DNA of 64,000 bases, from NCBI GenBank assembly GCA_963778385.1, contig CAVZUA010000058.1, forward strand, positions 1 through 64,000. Reading direction: 5' to 3'. Below the pieces are notes generated by a model, which did no database searches, was not told the DNA's origin, and worked only from the letters and a program-made list of their open reading frames with translations. The position numbers were made by a program, and so were the translations under genes. This DNA is from DATARH01 sp963778385 (GTDB lineage: Bacteria > Pseudomonadota > Alphaproteobacteria > ATCC43930 > CGMCC-115725). Of this stretch, positions 8,489 through 18,199 are shown in pieces. Position 1 is the first letter of the stretch. Every line of letters begins with the position of its first letter.

Positions 8489-9930
8489 CAGCCCGTTGCT
8501 GAAGTCGCGTTCTGATCAGGCGGGTTCAGCGGTGACGACGATGACCAGGATGGCGAACCCGTCGGGCAGTGCGACGACCAGGATGATTGCGACGGCCTCC
8601 TCGGTGTCGACGAAGAACAGATGGGCCAGCCCCCGGTCAGCGGCCTCTCTCGGGGTCCCAACCCCGACCAGCCACCGCATCAGGATGCCGAGATTGTGGC
8701 CGGCGACGTGAACCAGGTAGCGTTTGTGGACGTTCTCACGTCCGCGCAGCCAGGTCCGCCGCATGCCGCCCCGGTCGAGATTATGGGCGAAGGATCGCTC
8801 GACGATCTCCGCCCGCCGCCGCATCGCCTGCTTGCCGATCATCGAACCCAGGCGGATGCGGTTTGCGTACACCACCGCCCGAGCTTTGTCGTCACCGTGC
8901 CAGCGTGAAAAGCCCGACTGCTTGGGCTCGGCGATGCGCGTCTTCCACCCCCCAGCGTCGAGGGTCTTCAAGACCGCACGCGAGTGATACCCTTTGTCCG
9001 CGACGAGCTCGCTCGGCTTTTGCTTGGTCGGTGCGGCGCTCATCTGCGCCAGGTTGTTCTCCACCGCCGTCAGCGTGCCCGCGATCGTCGTTGTGTCACC
9101 TTGGTCGGCGGGATGGAGCACCGCCGCGACGATGATGCCGGTGTCGAGATCGACCGCGTGCTCGGGCTTATAGGCGAGATGGGTGCGACCGTCTTTCAGC
9201 TTGGCGATCTTGGCCTGTGGATCGGTCTTGCTCACCCACTCTTCGTTCGACAACTTCTTGCCCGTGCGGGCGCGGTCGAGCCGAACCAGATCATCCGCCG
9301 TCGGCGTCTCGATGCCGCTCTGCTTGGCCATCTGGGTCAGCATTTCGCGATAGGTCCGGCCATCATCCCGACGCACGATCGTGCGCAGTGCCGCATTAGC
9401 CTCCATCGTCGAGGCGTCGACGCCGATCCGCTTGCCCCGGACCAGGCCTTGCTCGGCCACCAGCTTCAACACCCAGCCGAACACACTCTCGTGGACCTCG
9501 TGCGGAAGTCGGCTGCGTGTCTTCGACAACCATGAGTGATCGGGAACTTCTTCCCGGTTCTCCAGCCGCAGAAAATCGCGCAGCGAATACGAATCCGAAC
9601 AGCGCCAGGCGATGCCCCGCTCACTGGCGATCCCTTCAAAATAACCAACCATGTGCATCCGAAAGTAACGTCCTGGCGGCAGTGACGGTGCCCCCAGCTT
9701 CGGCGCGTAATAGGGCTGGCACGCCGTCTCGACAAATCCGTCAAAACCGCCCGCGAGCAGCACTTCCTGAAGCCGATCGTAAAACACATGCCCCGGTGAG
9801 CGCGGCATCTCCGCCCAAGTCACGATCAGATCACCTTGCCGATCGCCCTCGCGCCCCATTGACATCCCAAAAGCCCCGATCAGTCCCGCTTCACACAGAA
9901 TCAACGAAACCCGACTTCGTCAACGGGCTG
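8489..9930 (-). mobile_element. DDE insertion sequence copy A (IS1182/IS5-like), 1442 bp
   Basis: The ends are 16-bp imperfect inverted repeats (CAGCCCGTTGCTGAAG at 8489; CTTCGTCAACGGGCTG ending at 9930; 14/16 match) and enclose one transposase. A second, nearly identical copy lies at 25400-26842 in the same orientation. Flanking tetranucleotides TTAG and TTAC are not an exact target duplication. Confidence 0.8.
8516..9865 (-). CDS. DDE transposase of insertion sequence copy A
   Basis: The 449-residue protein is read from the ATG at 9865 (MSMGREGDRQGDL). The longer frame upstream differs between the two copies because of a 1-nt indel, which argues for the internal start. An N-terminal DUF772-like helical domain (VPDHSWLSKTRSRLP) is followed by an RNase-H-like DDE core: GVDASTMEANAA (first Asp), LVADKGYHSRAVL (second Asp) and RAEIVERSFAHN (Glu). 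This arrangement fits the IS1182/IS5 branch of DDE_Tnp_1; the exact family is uncertain. It ends in a hydrophobic, Val/Ile/Ala-rich tail that runs into the inverted repeat. Confidence 0.85.
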   Translation of the reverse strand: MSMGREGDRQGDLIVTWAEMPRSPGHVFYDRLQEVLLAGGFDGFVETACQPYYAPKLGAPSLPPGRYFRMHMVGYFEGIASERGIAWRCSDSYSLRDFLRLENREEVPDHSWLSKTRSRLPHEVHESVFGWVLKLVAEQGLVRGKRIGVDASTMEANAALRTIVRRDDGRTYREMLTQMAKQSGIETPTADDLVRLDRARTGKKLSNEEWVSKTDPQAKIAKLKDGRTHLAYKPEHAVDLDTGIIVAAVLHPADQGDTTTIAGTLTAVENNLAQMSAAPTKQKPSELVADKGYHSRAVLKTLDAGGWKTRIAEPKQSGFSRWHGDDKARAVVYANRIRLGSMIGKQAMRRRAEIVERSFAHNLDRGGMRRTWLRGRENVHKRYLVHVAGHNLGILMRWLVGVGTPREAADRGLAHLFFVDTEEAVAIILVVALPDGFAILVIVVTAEPA

Positions 9931-9961
9931 TTACGGGGATCGTCAGGCGCTCGATACGGCT

Positions 9962-10213
9962 TCAAAGAACGCGCTCACCGCCTGTCTCGAATAAACTCCC
10001 CAGGCCGACCGGCGGCGTCTTATCGCGCAGATCGCGGCCCGTAATTTCAACGTTGCCATCCTCGGTCAGTTGCCGCCGCCGGAATTTACGCTCCACGAGT
10101 ATCTCGAACCGTGTCCGCTGGAGATAATACGCCTCGACACAGCGTTCCGGCGTCGGGCGCTGATCGAGGAGCCCCTGGAAGACCCAGCGGACTATCCGCG
10201 CGGTGCCTTCGTT
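9962..10213 (-). pseudogene. Unrecognised gene fragment
   Basis: An 84-codon open frame with good coding character (RCVEAYYLQRTRFEILVERK, then RQLTEDGNVEITGRDLRDKT) ends in TGA but has no start codon after its upstream stop. It looks like the C-terminal part of a gene cut during insertion of DDE element copy A. I do not recognise the family. Confidence 0.4.
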
Positions 10214-10295
10214 TCATAGGGCCGCAGTATGGTCGCACGGCCGACGATCCAATCGCCGATGGTTAGCAACGAACCGACGAGTGACCGGTGCACGG

Positions 10296-11891
10296 CTAGG
10301 GCTTTTTATCGAGCCAGACATCCTCCATGCGCCAGCCATTGAACAGGCTGTTGACCATGATTGTCAGTCCTTTGACCTGGGGTTGCCAGCAGGTCGCAAA
10401 GCGGTTGTGGTAGAGGATCGGACGCGCTCCATCCTCCTGCAATTTCCGGTCGATGTCCCAAACGAGTTGCCGGCGTTTCTTTTGATCCCGCTCCATCGAC
10501 TGCTGGTCAAACAGCTTGTCAATCGCGGGGTTACAATAACCGGTGTAATTGCGGTCCGAACCGCAGGCGTAATTCTCATAGAACTGCGCGTCGGGATCGT
10601 CCACCCCGGCGCCGGTTAGGTTCAGCCCAATCTTGTAATCCTTCCGGTAAACCTTTGGAAACCAATTGGCGGTTTCGACCGTTTCAAGTTCGCCGTCGAT
10701 ATAAACATCTCTGAGTTGATCGATCAGAATGACAGCGGGATCACGAAACGGCGGGGTGTTGCGTACGGACACCTTGACGGCGAGCCGTTTGTCCGGTCCG
10801 TAGCCGGCCTTCTCCATCATCTCGCGAGCTTGGTCGCGGTTCTTGCCGACATCCAGACCGTAGCCTGGCAATGTCCTTAGCATTTCCGCCGGCATACCCC
10901 AGACGCCTTGCGGCGAGGGCTGCATGGCACCGCCAATGTCCCCTTGCCCCTCGGCAAGAATATCAACGAAGCTCTTACGATCGAGCGCGAGGGCCATTGC
11001 TCGGCGTACCTCTGGATTGTTGAAGGGCGGCGCGTCGCGGTTCACGATTAAGTTGGTACTTTGGTTTGTCGGCTCCAGATCACAGACTGCGTTTGGCGCT
11101 TCCTTCTCGATGTTCTTCATCAGCGGCACGGTAATGCCGAACGGGAAGGTCAGATCGAACTCTCCCGCCATGAAACCAAGAATAGCCGTGGCGCGGTTTG
11201 GAATTACCGTCCATTCAATATCGTCAAGATAGGGGCGTCCCTCCTTCCAATACTGTGCATTCCGTACAAGCCTGATGGATTTATTCGGCTCGTAGGAGAC
11301 GAATTTGAATGGTCCGGTGCCGATTGGATGCTGCCGCATTTCCTGCGGCGTTACGTGACAAGGGTAAATCGGCGAATAGCCAGAGGCAAGCAGGGCAAGG
11401 AAGGCGGGTTGCGGCCTTTCGAGGTGGAACGTCACCGTCTCGCCTTGTGTGCTGATCTCTTTTAGGTTGCGGTACCACGCCTTGCGCGGGTTCGCTCGCA
11501 ATTTACCCGCACCATTACCCAGAATCAGGTCCCAGGTGCATTTGACGTCCGCGCCAGAAAAGGGCTTGCCGTCATGCCAACTCACCCCCCGCCGGAGCTG
11601 AAAGGTAAGTGCCGTCATATCGGCATTCCAAGACCACTTTGTCGCCAGATCGGGCACAATTGTCGATAAACTGTTTTGGGCGATGTGTTGGTCGAACAAC
11701 ACCAGGTTGTTGAACACCGCCATCATCGGGTTTTGGGCCGAGTTGAGCGCCTCCTCGTGGATCGACATGCTCGCTGGGCTATCATACAAGAAGGCCCGGA
11801 GGATGCCGCCCCGCTTTTGTGCGAATGCCGGCGCGACCGCAAGCACCGCAACTAGTCCAACAGCTGCACAACGCAGCCAAAATCTTAGCAT
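10296..11891 (-). CDS. ABC-type peptide/nickel solute-binding protein (family 5)
   Basis: The 531-residue periplasmic binding protein belongs to the DppA/OppA family. The start MLRFWLRCAAVGLVAVLAV precedes a signal peptide ending in AFAQ, with GAGGCGGGG upstream as ribosome site. Family-5 landmarks are present: KRGGILRAFLYDSPASMSIH at the mature N-terminus, LTFQLRRGVSWHDGKPFSGADVK, GTGPFKFVSYEPNKSIRL, EVRRAMALALDRKSFV and a C-terminal WQPQVKGL. Such proteins capture oligopeptides, opines, nickel chelates or similar and hand them to an ABC permease. No permease or ATPase gene lies nearby, so it is an orphan binding protein. It is last in an operon whose upstream members are another family-5 protein and a TAXI protein. 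Confidence 0.9.
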   Translation of the reverse strand: MLRFWLRCAAVGLVAVLAVAPAFAQKRGGILRAFLYDSPASMSIHEEALNSAQNPMMAVFNNLVLFDQHIAQNSLSTIVPDLATKWSWNADMTALTFQLRRGVSWHDGKPFSGADVKCTWDLILGNGAGKLRANPRKAWYRNLKEISTQGETVTFHLERPQPAFLALLASGYSPIYPCHVTPQEMRQHPIGTGPFKFVSYEPNKSIRLVRNAQYWKEGRPYLDDIEWTVIPNRATAILGFMAGEFDLTFPFGITVPLMKNIEKEAPNAVCDLEPTNQSTNLIVNRDAPPFNNPEVRRAMALALDRKSFVDILAEGQGDIGGAMQPSPQGVWGMPAEMLRTLPGYGLDVGKNRDQAREMMEKAGYGPDKRLAVKVSVRNTPPFRDPAVILIDQLRDVYIDGELETVETANWFPKVYRKDYKIGLNLTGAGVDDPDAQFYENYACGSDRNYTGYCNPAIDKLFDQQSMERDQKKRRQLVWDIDRKLQEDGARPILYHNRFATCWQPQVKGLTIMVNSLFNGWRMEDVWLDKKP

Positions 11892-12033
11892 TTGCCCCGC
11901 CTCGCCGCCCTGCGTCTGGAAACCCTGGCGCTCAAAGGAAAATCGCCCGTAGCTCAAAAGTCACTTTTCGACTAAACACAATATGACTTCCTGCATTGAC
12001 CCGTCGGTCTAAAGTCCATCGAGACCACAATAG

Positions 12034-13623
12034 TCACCGATCAATCCAGACATTCGTCAAATCCTGTTCTATGAAGTGGCTCGGGGTAATATCCCAACCT
12101 TTAAGTTTTGATGACGTGATAACGATGCGGTTCCACCACAGTAACGGGACAGTATATGCTTCAGTTAGTGCATGTCGTTCAAAGTCTCGGACAATCTTGG
12201 CTCGGTCGCGTTGGTCATTTGTCATCGCCTGGCCGATAAACAACGCGTCGAGAAAACGATCGGTTGCTCCTGAGTAACTTATTGGGGAGAAATCCTGAGA
12301 TACGTATTTGGTAAGTTGAATAGTCGGATCGTCATAATAATCTCCAGAAAAATCCAGTGCGACGTCAAAGTCACCTTTTGAAACGATTTTTTGCCAATCA
12401 AAGATATTCTGACGTTCCTGTGTCATCGTGACACCGATCTCCTGCCAATCAGAGGCCAACACGGCGGCCCCGGCGTAATGGGGTATGGGGATATCGCGGA
12501 CGAGAAGCTTGATCACAAGATTGTTGACCCCGGCGTCCGCCAGAAGCTTTCGCGCCTCGTTGCGGGATGCTGCGATGTCGTGGGAAAATCCGGGAAGTTT
12601 CTCTAACTCAGCTTCCGGCGTCGCCAAAGCTGAGCCCGGCCTCATCAATGCCCCGACGTATTTGAGGAAAGTGGAGCCCTGAAGCCGCTGCGCGGCGCCC
12701 CAACGATCAATCGCCAGCGACAGAGCGCGCCGCACCCGCTCATCATCAAACGGCACATGTTTCGTATTGAACACAACCATAAGATTCGAAAGCCATGGGC
12801 TCTCCCTGACCGTAATACCGTCTCCCAATGACTTGATCAGCTGATCGCGTTGTTCCGGGGTGACGCCACGGAATTCGGCCATGATTTGGCCGCTCTCGTA
12901 AGCCTTCATCACCGCTGCAATGCTCATGAAATCTGCTTGATACGTATCGAGATATGGTTTTCCCGGCAAAAAATATTTATCCCACCGCTGGCCGCGCCAA
13001 TATTGTCCCTTGACATGCTCCACAAACGTAAACGGTCCAGTTCCGAGCACATGAGTCTCTGGATAATGCAGATCGTCGGCGAGCTTGGCCGCGCTATAAA
13101 TGCAGTTCCACGGCGAGGCGAAGCTCGCCAGCATCTCTGCCTGCGGCCACTGTAGATGGAAGACGACAGTGAGTGGATCGGGTGTATCGATGCTGGAGAT
13201 TGCAGCGTAGTCAACCCGTCGTGCCGAGATGATTCCCATCGGTGGATGGACGATACGCTCGTAGCTTGCTTTGACATCGGCCGAAGTCAGTTTTGAACCA
13301 TCGTGAAAATAGATATTCGGTCGTAATTTGAACGAGAACGTCAGGTGGTCGGGCGATACCTTCCAAGATTCTGCAAGATCACCAATAATTTGGGGATAGT
13401 TTGGCCCGTCGAACTTCAGCAATGTCGAGTAATGCGGAGCGATCGGGTGAAGAAACGCAAAGGATGTGTTGCTATGGCAGTCGTAGTTGTTAGGCTCAAC
13501 CGTGACGGCAAATTCGAGTGAGCCACCTCTTTTGGGCGTAACGCTAGCAAGTGCCAAATTCGGCAGAAGAAGCAAAAACGACAACACGCCGGCTACAATG
13601 CGCAGCTCTCCTCCCTTCTTCAT
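12034..13623 (-). CDS. ABC-type solute-binding protein (family 5), second paralogue
   Basis: The start MKKGGELRIVAGVLSFLLLL gives a standard signal peptide. The mature part opens KRGGSLEFAVTVEPNNYDC and includes LTFSFKLRPNIYFHDGSKLT, GTGPFTFVEHVKGQYWRGQR, ERVRRALSLAIDRWGAAQRL and WNRIVITSSKLKGWDI, all family-5 features. Overall it is too different from the next gene for recent duplication. Gene order and 14-nt spacing to the TAXI gene show one transcription unit. Its GC content (about 52-55 %) is lower than most of the window, as for the neighbouring two binding-protein genes, suggesting the operon arrived together. Substrate unknown; no transporter membrane component is present. Confidence 0.9.
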   Translation of the reverse strand: MKKGGELRIVAGVLSFLLLLPNLALASVTPKRGGSLEFAVTVEPNNYDCHSNTSFAFLHPIAPHYSTLLKFDGPNYPQIIGDLAESWKVSPDHLTFSFKLRPNIYFHDGSKLTSADVKASYERIVHPPMGIISARRVDYAAISSIDTPDPLTVVFHLQWPQAEMLASFASPWNCIYSAAKLADDLHYPETHVLGTGPFTFVEHVKGQYWRGQRWDKYFLPGKPYLDTYQADFMSIAAVMKAYESGQIMAEFRGVTPEQRDQLIKSLGDGITVRESPWLSNLMVVFNTKHVPFDDERVRRALSLAIDRWGAAQRLQGSTFLKYVGALMRPGSALATPEAELEKLPGFSHDIAASRNEARKLLADAGVNNLVIKLLVRDIPIPHYAGAAVLASDWQEIGVTMTQERQNIFDWQKIVSKGDFDVALDFSGDYYDDPTIQLTKYVSQDFSPISYSGATDRFLDALFIGQAMTNDQRDRAKIVRDFERHALTEAYTVPLLWWNRIVITSSKLKGWDITPSHFIEQDLTNVWIDR

Positions 13624-13637
13624 AAGAGATGCGAACG

Positions 13638-14759
13638 TCACCGCTGCGGGCCTGTTTTCCAAGTCTGGAACTGTTGAAACAGAGCATTCTTTTCTGCTTC
13701 TGTCATCGGCGGGGTACCACTCGCGTGGCGCCGCTCATCAATAAAGCGCGAGAAGACAGCGCGTAGCTGGTCTGGGGCCTGCACGCTGGCGGCCGGTGCA
13801 TTCCGCTGTAGCCACTGCGCGGCTTGGTCATAGCGGCGCAAACCGGGAACTTCCGTCGCCAGGTTGACCTCACCCCACTTCGGGTGGTTTCCAGGCCCCA
13901 GCATAGATTGAAACCCGGTGAAAAACACTTCGACGAAGTTCGCGACGTTGTTATTCCGCTCGGGCACGAGACGGAGATCGGCAGCTAGCAAAATGCTCCC
14001 AACCGCCACCGTGTCGATCGGCCGGTTCGGCTGCACGAGGCCAGGATAGTCTTCTGCCGTCAGCCGGGTAGGCGCGTAAAGGGAGTTGGCGGTCGCGTCA
14101 AACGGCACGGATAAGAAGTGGAGTTCGTCAACGCCCTTCAAGTTGGCAAATAATGGGCTGGGTTTACCCGTCACAAACGCGACGGCCGCGATGTCCCCCT
14201 TGCGCAGTTTTTCGAGCGCCAGGAGCTGGCTGTCGTGCGTGGCATTGACCTGCAGCTTCAGCTGATCGAATAGGTGGCCCGCCATGATGGCGGTGCCGGT
14301 GCCAAGAAGATCTACGTTGACCTTTTGGTTGGCAAGGTCAGCGACCGTTTTGATCTCGGGCCGTGTCAATAAATGGAATTCTTCATTGTATAATTTGGTA
14401 ATATACGTCAAGGAATCCAAATTCGGAATTGTTCTTTTATTTCTCGCGTAATCAAGAACGTCGGCTTCAACAATTGCCAAGTCAATCCCGTGCAGATATT
14501 TCAGATCGATGATATTCTGGAGGGATCCTTTCCCGACAATGGGAAGCACGCGTCTTGTCGCACCATCGTCGACCAAGAGAGCGAGATCTTCAGCGATTCT
14601 GACGGAAATACCGTCGGAGCCCGTGGTCTCTAGCTCGACGACACCCCTATTTACAGTGGATGCCTGCTGAGCGTGTGCGGTCGGAACCGAATAGAATAAC
14701 GACGATCCCGCAATCGCAAGTATTACGGTCAGATTTGATTTGATCATATCTTTAACCAT
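13638..14759 (-). CDS. TAXI-type TRAP transporter solute-binding protein
   Basis: The 373-residue protein has a signal peptide (MIKSNLTVILAIAGSSLF, cleavage near AHAQ). The body matches the TAXI/NMT1 periplasmic receptor fold: RVLPIVGKGSLQNIIDLKYL, GIDLAIVEADVLDY, a TRPEIKTVADLANQKVNVD segment and GTGTAIMAGHLFDQL. TAXI receptors normally feed a fused TRAP membrane protein, which is absent here. The C-terminal 80 residues (VEVFFTGFQSMLGPGNHPKW, then AEKNALFQQFQTW) are an extension seen in some standalone homologues. The start lies 2 nt after the stop of the Sel1 gene, implying translational coupling, and the gene is followed closely by two family-5 binding proteins. Role unknown; a sensory role is as likely as transport. 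Confidence 0.8.
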   Translation of the reverse strand: MVKDMIKSNLTVILAIAGSSLFYSVPTAHAQQASTVNRGVVELETTGSDGISVRIAEDLALLVDDGATRRVLPIVGKGSLQNIIDLKYLHGIDLAIVEADVLDYARNKRTIPNLDSLTYITKLYNEEFHLLTRPEIKTVADLANQKVNVDLLGTGTAIMAGHLFDQLKLQVNATHDSQLLALEKLRKGDIAAVAFVTGKPSPLFANLKGVDELHFLSVPFDATANSLYAPTRLTAEDYPGLVQPNRPIDTVAVGSILLAADLRLVPERNNNVANFVEVFFTGFQSMLGPGNHPKWGEVNLATEVPGLRRYDQAAQWLQRNAPAASVQAPDQLRAVFSRFIDERRHASGTPPMTEAEKNALFQQFQTWKTGPQR

Positions 14760-14761
14760 CC

Positions 14762-16812
14762 CTATCTGTCCGTCGTGCCGTTCAGCAAAGTCTGAGCTTC
14801 GCCCGCGCCAAGCTCAAAGGCCTGCTGGTACCAGCGTTTAGCCATGGCGCTATCGCCGCGGATACCAGCTATACCCGCGCGCTTTAAGAAGGCCGGATCA
14901 TAGGTCTCTCCCAACTGAAGTGCCGCCTGACCGTCTCCGCCCTCTGCCGCACGCTCGTAGAACAACCGCGCCGAAATGATGTCACGGTTGCCGAACAGCG
15001 CGTCGCCTCGTGCCCGCAGCGCCGAGACCTCTTCTTTGGAGAGACGATCAACTGCGTCGAGACGAGAACCTGTGGACTGATGTTCGGGCGAAGCAGGGAC
15101 ACTGCCGGTCGCAGGTTCCGAAGGAGACGAAATCGCTACAGCGGAGGCCGCAGGCCGGTGATCCGACCCAGTTGCTGAAATTGTTGGCGCGGAGGTCGTC
15201 GCGGGTGCGGGTATTGCCGTAGGGCCAGGGATCGGGGATGGTGCGGCCGGTACAGCGGGCGCGGCGATCGTCGCTGGTGTGATTAGGGCCGCGGGCTCGG
15301 CGCCAGGAGATGAGGCCGCTGTCGTGGACACAGCGGCAGTAGTGGCTTCCCTTGCCGCCGATGGTTGGTCGGGCACAGCCGCTGCCACCGGCGAAGTCGG
15401 TTTGGGCGCGGCCAACTCGCTGCCGGAAGATGAAGCTGTCGTGGCCACGGTGCCGGTAGTTTCTTCTTTTGCCGGAGGCTCCGCGGTGCCGGTAGTTTCT
15501 TCTTTTGCCGGAGGCTCATCTGGCACAGCCGCTGCCACCGGCGAAGTCGGTTTGGGCGCGGCCGAACTCGCTGCCGGAAGATGAAGCTGTCGTGGCCACG
15601 GTGCCGGTAGTTTCTTCTTTTGCCGGAGGCTCCGCGGTGCCGGTAGTTTCTTCTTTTGCCGGAGGCTCATCTGGCACAGCCGCTGCCACCGGCGAAGTCG
15701 GTTTGGGCGCGGCCAACTCGCTGCCGGAAGATGAAGCTGTCGTGGCCACGGTGCCGGTAGTTTCTTCTTTTGCCGGAGGCTCATCTGGCACAGCCGTTGT
15801 CGCCTGCGAAGTCGGTTTGGGCGCGGCCGACCCGCTGCTGGAAGATGAAGCTGTCGGGGCCGCGGTGCCGGTCGTTTCTTCTTTTGCCGGAGGCTCATCT
15901 GGCACAGCCGCTGCCGCCGGCGAACCGGAAGATGACGCTGTCGTGGCCACGGTGCCGGTAGGTTCTTCTTTTGCCGGAGGCTCATCTGGCACAGCCGTTG
16001 TCGCCTGCGAAGTCGGTTTGGGCGCGGCCGGCTGATTTAAGGAGGGTGAATGTCCGGAGGCGACAGCAGATCGCTCATCGCCCGGGCGAGTACTTAGAAA
16101 GACGGTAAGGCCCAGTATCACGGAAAGGGCGGTCGTAAGAGCAATTATGCCACGAGTTCTTGCCGAGCTTCGCCAATCGCAACGACCAACGGGCTGAGTC
16201 TCGTCCCTCAGGTTGCAAAAGATCACCGGAAATCGACGCATACGGATCGGTGGGTGCGTCAGCTTCCTCTAAGCTTTGAAAGTAAAACGCGTGGCCGGGT
16301 ACAGCATTTTCTGCCCGGATCTTAGATGTAGCAGGTGGTGGTTCCCTCTGTGCTGGTTGTACTTCCGGTAATTTGTGGGACAAATCGCAGCCGCGAAGAC
16401 CAATGCCCGATACAGCCGGATCATCGAGGGCCGTATCGGGGTGGTCAACAGCATCTTGCGAAGCGATAGACCCATTTGAGTTACGCGGTGCCGCGACTGA
16501 TCCCGGAGACCGCGGCAAAAAACGCGGCGTTTTTTCAGATTCACTAGTTGCCTCGTTTTCGCCCGCTGCCTGACTGTCATTCGTCTGAAGGCCGGCGGAT
16601 ATATTTATAGCATCAATAATTCTTGAAATTGGCTCCCCACACGAAATCAATTCTTTATAAACAAACCGAAGGTCTTCGACATTATTTAGTACCGATGTAT
16701 TCGACAGGTTTTTATAGAGGGATTCGATCCTTTTCGCTTTTTGCAGCTCGTCCATAATGCTCCTCAACTCACTTGCACTCAATTCACTGTGAAGCCAGCT
16801 ACGAAGGGTCAA
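14762..16812 (-). pseudogene. Membrane-anchored Ala/Pro-repeat protein with C-terminal Sel1 repeat, two frameshifts
   Basis: Three frames must be joined. Codons from 16812 give a helical cytoplasmic N-terminus (HSELSASELRSIMDELQKAK). After a shift near 16100-16230 comes RTRGIIALTTALSVILGLTV, one membrane helix, then a long Ala/Pro/Thr/Glu repeat (VPDEPPAKEETTGT). After a second shift at 15564 the C-terminus reads SKEEVSALRARGDALFGNRD and a Sel1/TPR pair (RLFYERAAEGGDGQAALQLG, then AKRWYQQAFELGAGEAQTLL). The second shift is explained by one extra G at 15564 relative to the sister repeat at 15413. Intact, it would be a bitopic envelope protein with periplasmic Sel1 domain, coupled to the TAXI and binding-protein genes. 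Confidence 0.7.
15391..16010. repeat. Tandem repeats of about 110-150 bp in the Sel1 protein linker
   Basis: The phrase GCGAAGTCGGTTTGGGCGCG recurs at 15391, 15541 and 15692, with a variant at 15805. The first two full units are nearly identical and about 150 bp long, one carrying an extra G that breaks the frame. Each unit encodes the Pro/Ala/Glu-rich linker. Confidence 0.85.
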
Positions 16813-17057
16813 ACTGTTGGGTTACGATACCAGCAATGAGCGGCCCCTTTTGTGGTCCGATTTGAAGTAAGTTTAGGGCTTGTTGGTCTTGCTCCGGAGT
16901 GGGGCCCGTACCTTTCGGGCCATTCGAGCTTGCCGAACGAACTCTCCAGGTGTCAAGTGGGTAAAGTCAGGCCGCTCGCTGTTGTAGTCAATCCGACGTG
17001 GACTTGGACTTGCGTCGGAAAAGTGAAGAGTTTCCCCAATGAGCTATGAGGAATTCG

Positions 17058-17180
17058 ATGACACAGCAACGACAGAAGGAATTTGCGTAGGAAGGGATCC
17101 GCCTGATGCAGAATAGCGGGCGAACGCGGCCCGAGATCGCCGGTGATCTTGGGATTGTCCTATCGACGCTGGTCGCGGCT
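17058..17180 (+). pseudogene. IS3-family OrfA remnant
   Basis: From the ATG at 17058 the translation reads MTQQRQKEFA, an in-frame TAG, then EGIRLMQNSGRTRPEIAGDL and GIVLSTLVA. This is the helix-turn-helix of IS3-type OrfA proteins, whose usual form is RRxxIAxDLGIxxSTLxxW. Only about 40 codons remain, with a stop in the middle. Elsewhere in 16813-17335 nothing was recognised. Confidence 0.55.
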
Positions 17181-17335
17181 GTCAACGCAAGGGGTTGTCA
17201 GCGCGGGTTTTGCCGTGCGCCCACCAGCCCCTTGCGCCCGGTCAATAATGTTCTCGAATTAGGGTCGAACATCGGGCGTCTTATCGGCAAGAGAGGCCCT
17301 CTCTTCGACTTGCATGGTCTCAATCCCAGCAATAT

Positions 17336-17855
17336 TTACATATGGCCTGACTTGGGCGCTCTTTTCTGCACTTGAAGGGCCTCCATGCCTTTCGAGATAA
17401 CGCCAACTCTTCCGAAAATCGCGGTGAGCTGGTCCGCATCCGCGGAGAGCTGTTCTGCATCATCATAGATGGCGCCAGCGATCTTGCTGGCCTGCTGCCC
17501 CAACAAGTCCCGGCAAGTGCGCAGTTCGTCACTGTCCGCAGCGCTGAGCGCAGGGATCTTTAATAAATCCTTGATTGCCTCATCGACGATAGCCACAAAC
17601 CCGGGGATTGCAGCGATCGCTTCGTTCATTTTCTGCCGCACCCCAGGCGCTATAGGTAACGGTGCCACCTTGGGCCGTTGATAGGATTGGTCATTCGTCC
17701 ATGACCCGCCAGTCTCCGCCAGTCCAACCGTGGTCCCCGCGCCCTCGGGCCTGGGAGTGACGTACGTGCCCTTGCCGAGCGAGACCGATATACCAGTCTT
17801 GCCGAGGTTGAGACCCGGAGAAGATCCGTAGCCGGCGGCGAAACCAGAAGGCCAT
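17336..17855 (-). pseudogene. DUF4236-domain protein, frameshifted
   Basis: From the ATG at 17855 the frame gives MAFWFRRRLRIFSG, the typical DUF4236 start; after a one-base shift near 17815 the next frame continues PGLNLGKTGISVSLGKGTYV, TTVGLAETGGSWT and then, with no stop, into a 110-codon helical C-terminus (NEAIAAIPGFVAIVDEAIKD, LSADADQLTAIFGRV). DUF4236 is a short basic N-terminal domain of unknown function in many proteobacteria. The C-terminal helices are not recognised. One frameshift is sufficient to explain the break, so loss of function could be recent. No operon partner. Confidence 0.6.
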
Positions 17856-17964
17856 CACGTTTCTCTTGGCGAGGCGGGCCGGAGTTGGCCTACACGACAA
17901 ATAGGACACCCCAACTAGCTGAGACTTGATAAATCCGGTCAAAAACTTGCTTTTTACAGCACAG

Positions 17965-18199
17965 CGAAAGACCATCCGCCTGGCGGAAGGCGATTTCCGG
18001 GTCGCCCGTCGAGCCGGCCAAGCGCCACCTGACGACGGCGCATGGTCTGACGGTGGATCAGTATCGGGGCAGCGTCGGGCCGGTGGCGAAAATTGATGAC
18101 CAACAACGCGTATGGAACGGGAAACGAGCGGTGTGCCGCACATATCCCCGGCGTAAGCTCGGCGGCCTTCGCCGTCGCACAGGCAATGCGAATCAATGA
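17965..18199 (+). pseudogene. Ros/MucR-type zinc-finger regulator remnant
   Basis: The plus strand encodes KRHLTTAHGLTVDQYRG at 18020-18070, matching the conserved LKRHLxxxHxLTPxxYRxxW helix of the alphaproteobacterial MucR/Ros family. A shifted frame just upstream reads LAEGDFRVARR, resembling the LEDGxxFxSL strand before it. The Cys ligands and C-terminus cannot be followed in one frame. MucR proteins repress exopolysaccharide and motility genes; this copy is decayed. Confidence 0.45.

Noticed and set aside
15391..16010. Possible CRISPR array
   Set aside because: Units are about 110-150 bp, coding and without unique spacers; no cas genes occur in the window.
15505..16035. 176-codon plus-strand repeat frame
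   Set aside because: Antisense of the Sel1 linker repeats.
14762..16812. Programmed ribosomal frameshifting in the Sel1 gene
   Set aside because: The shift is explained by one extra base in a duplicated unit, and no slippery heptamer with downstream structure was seen.
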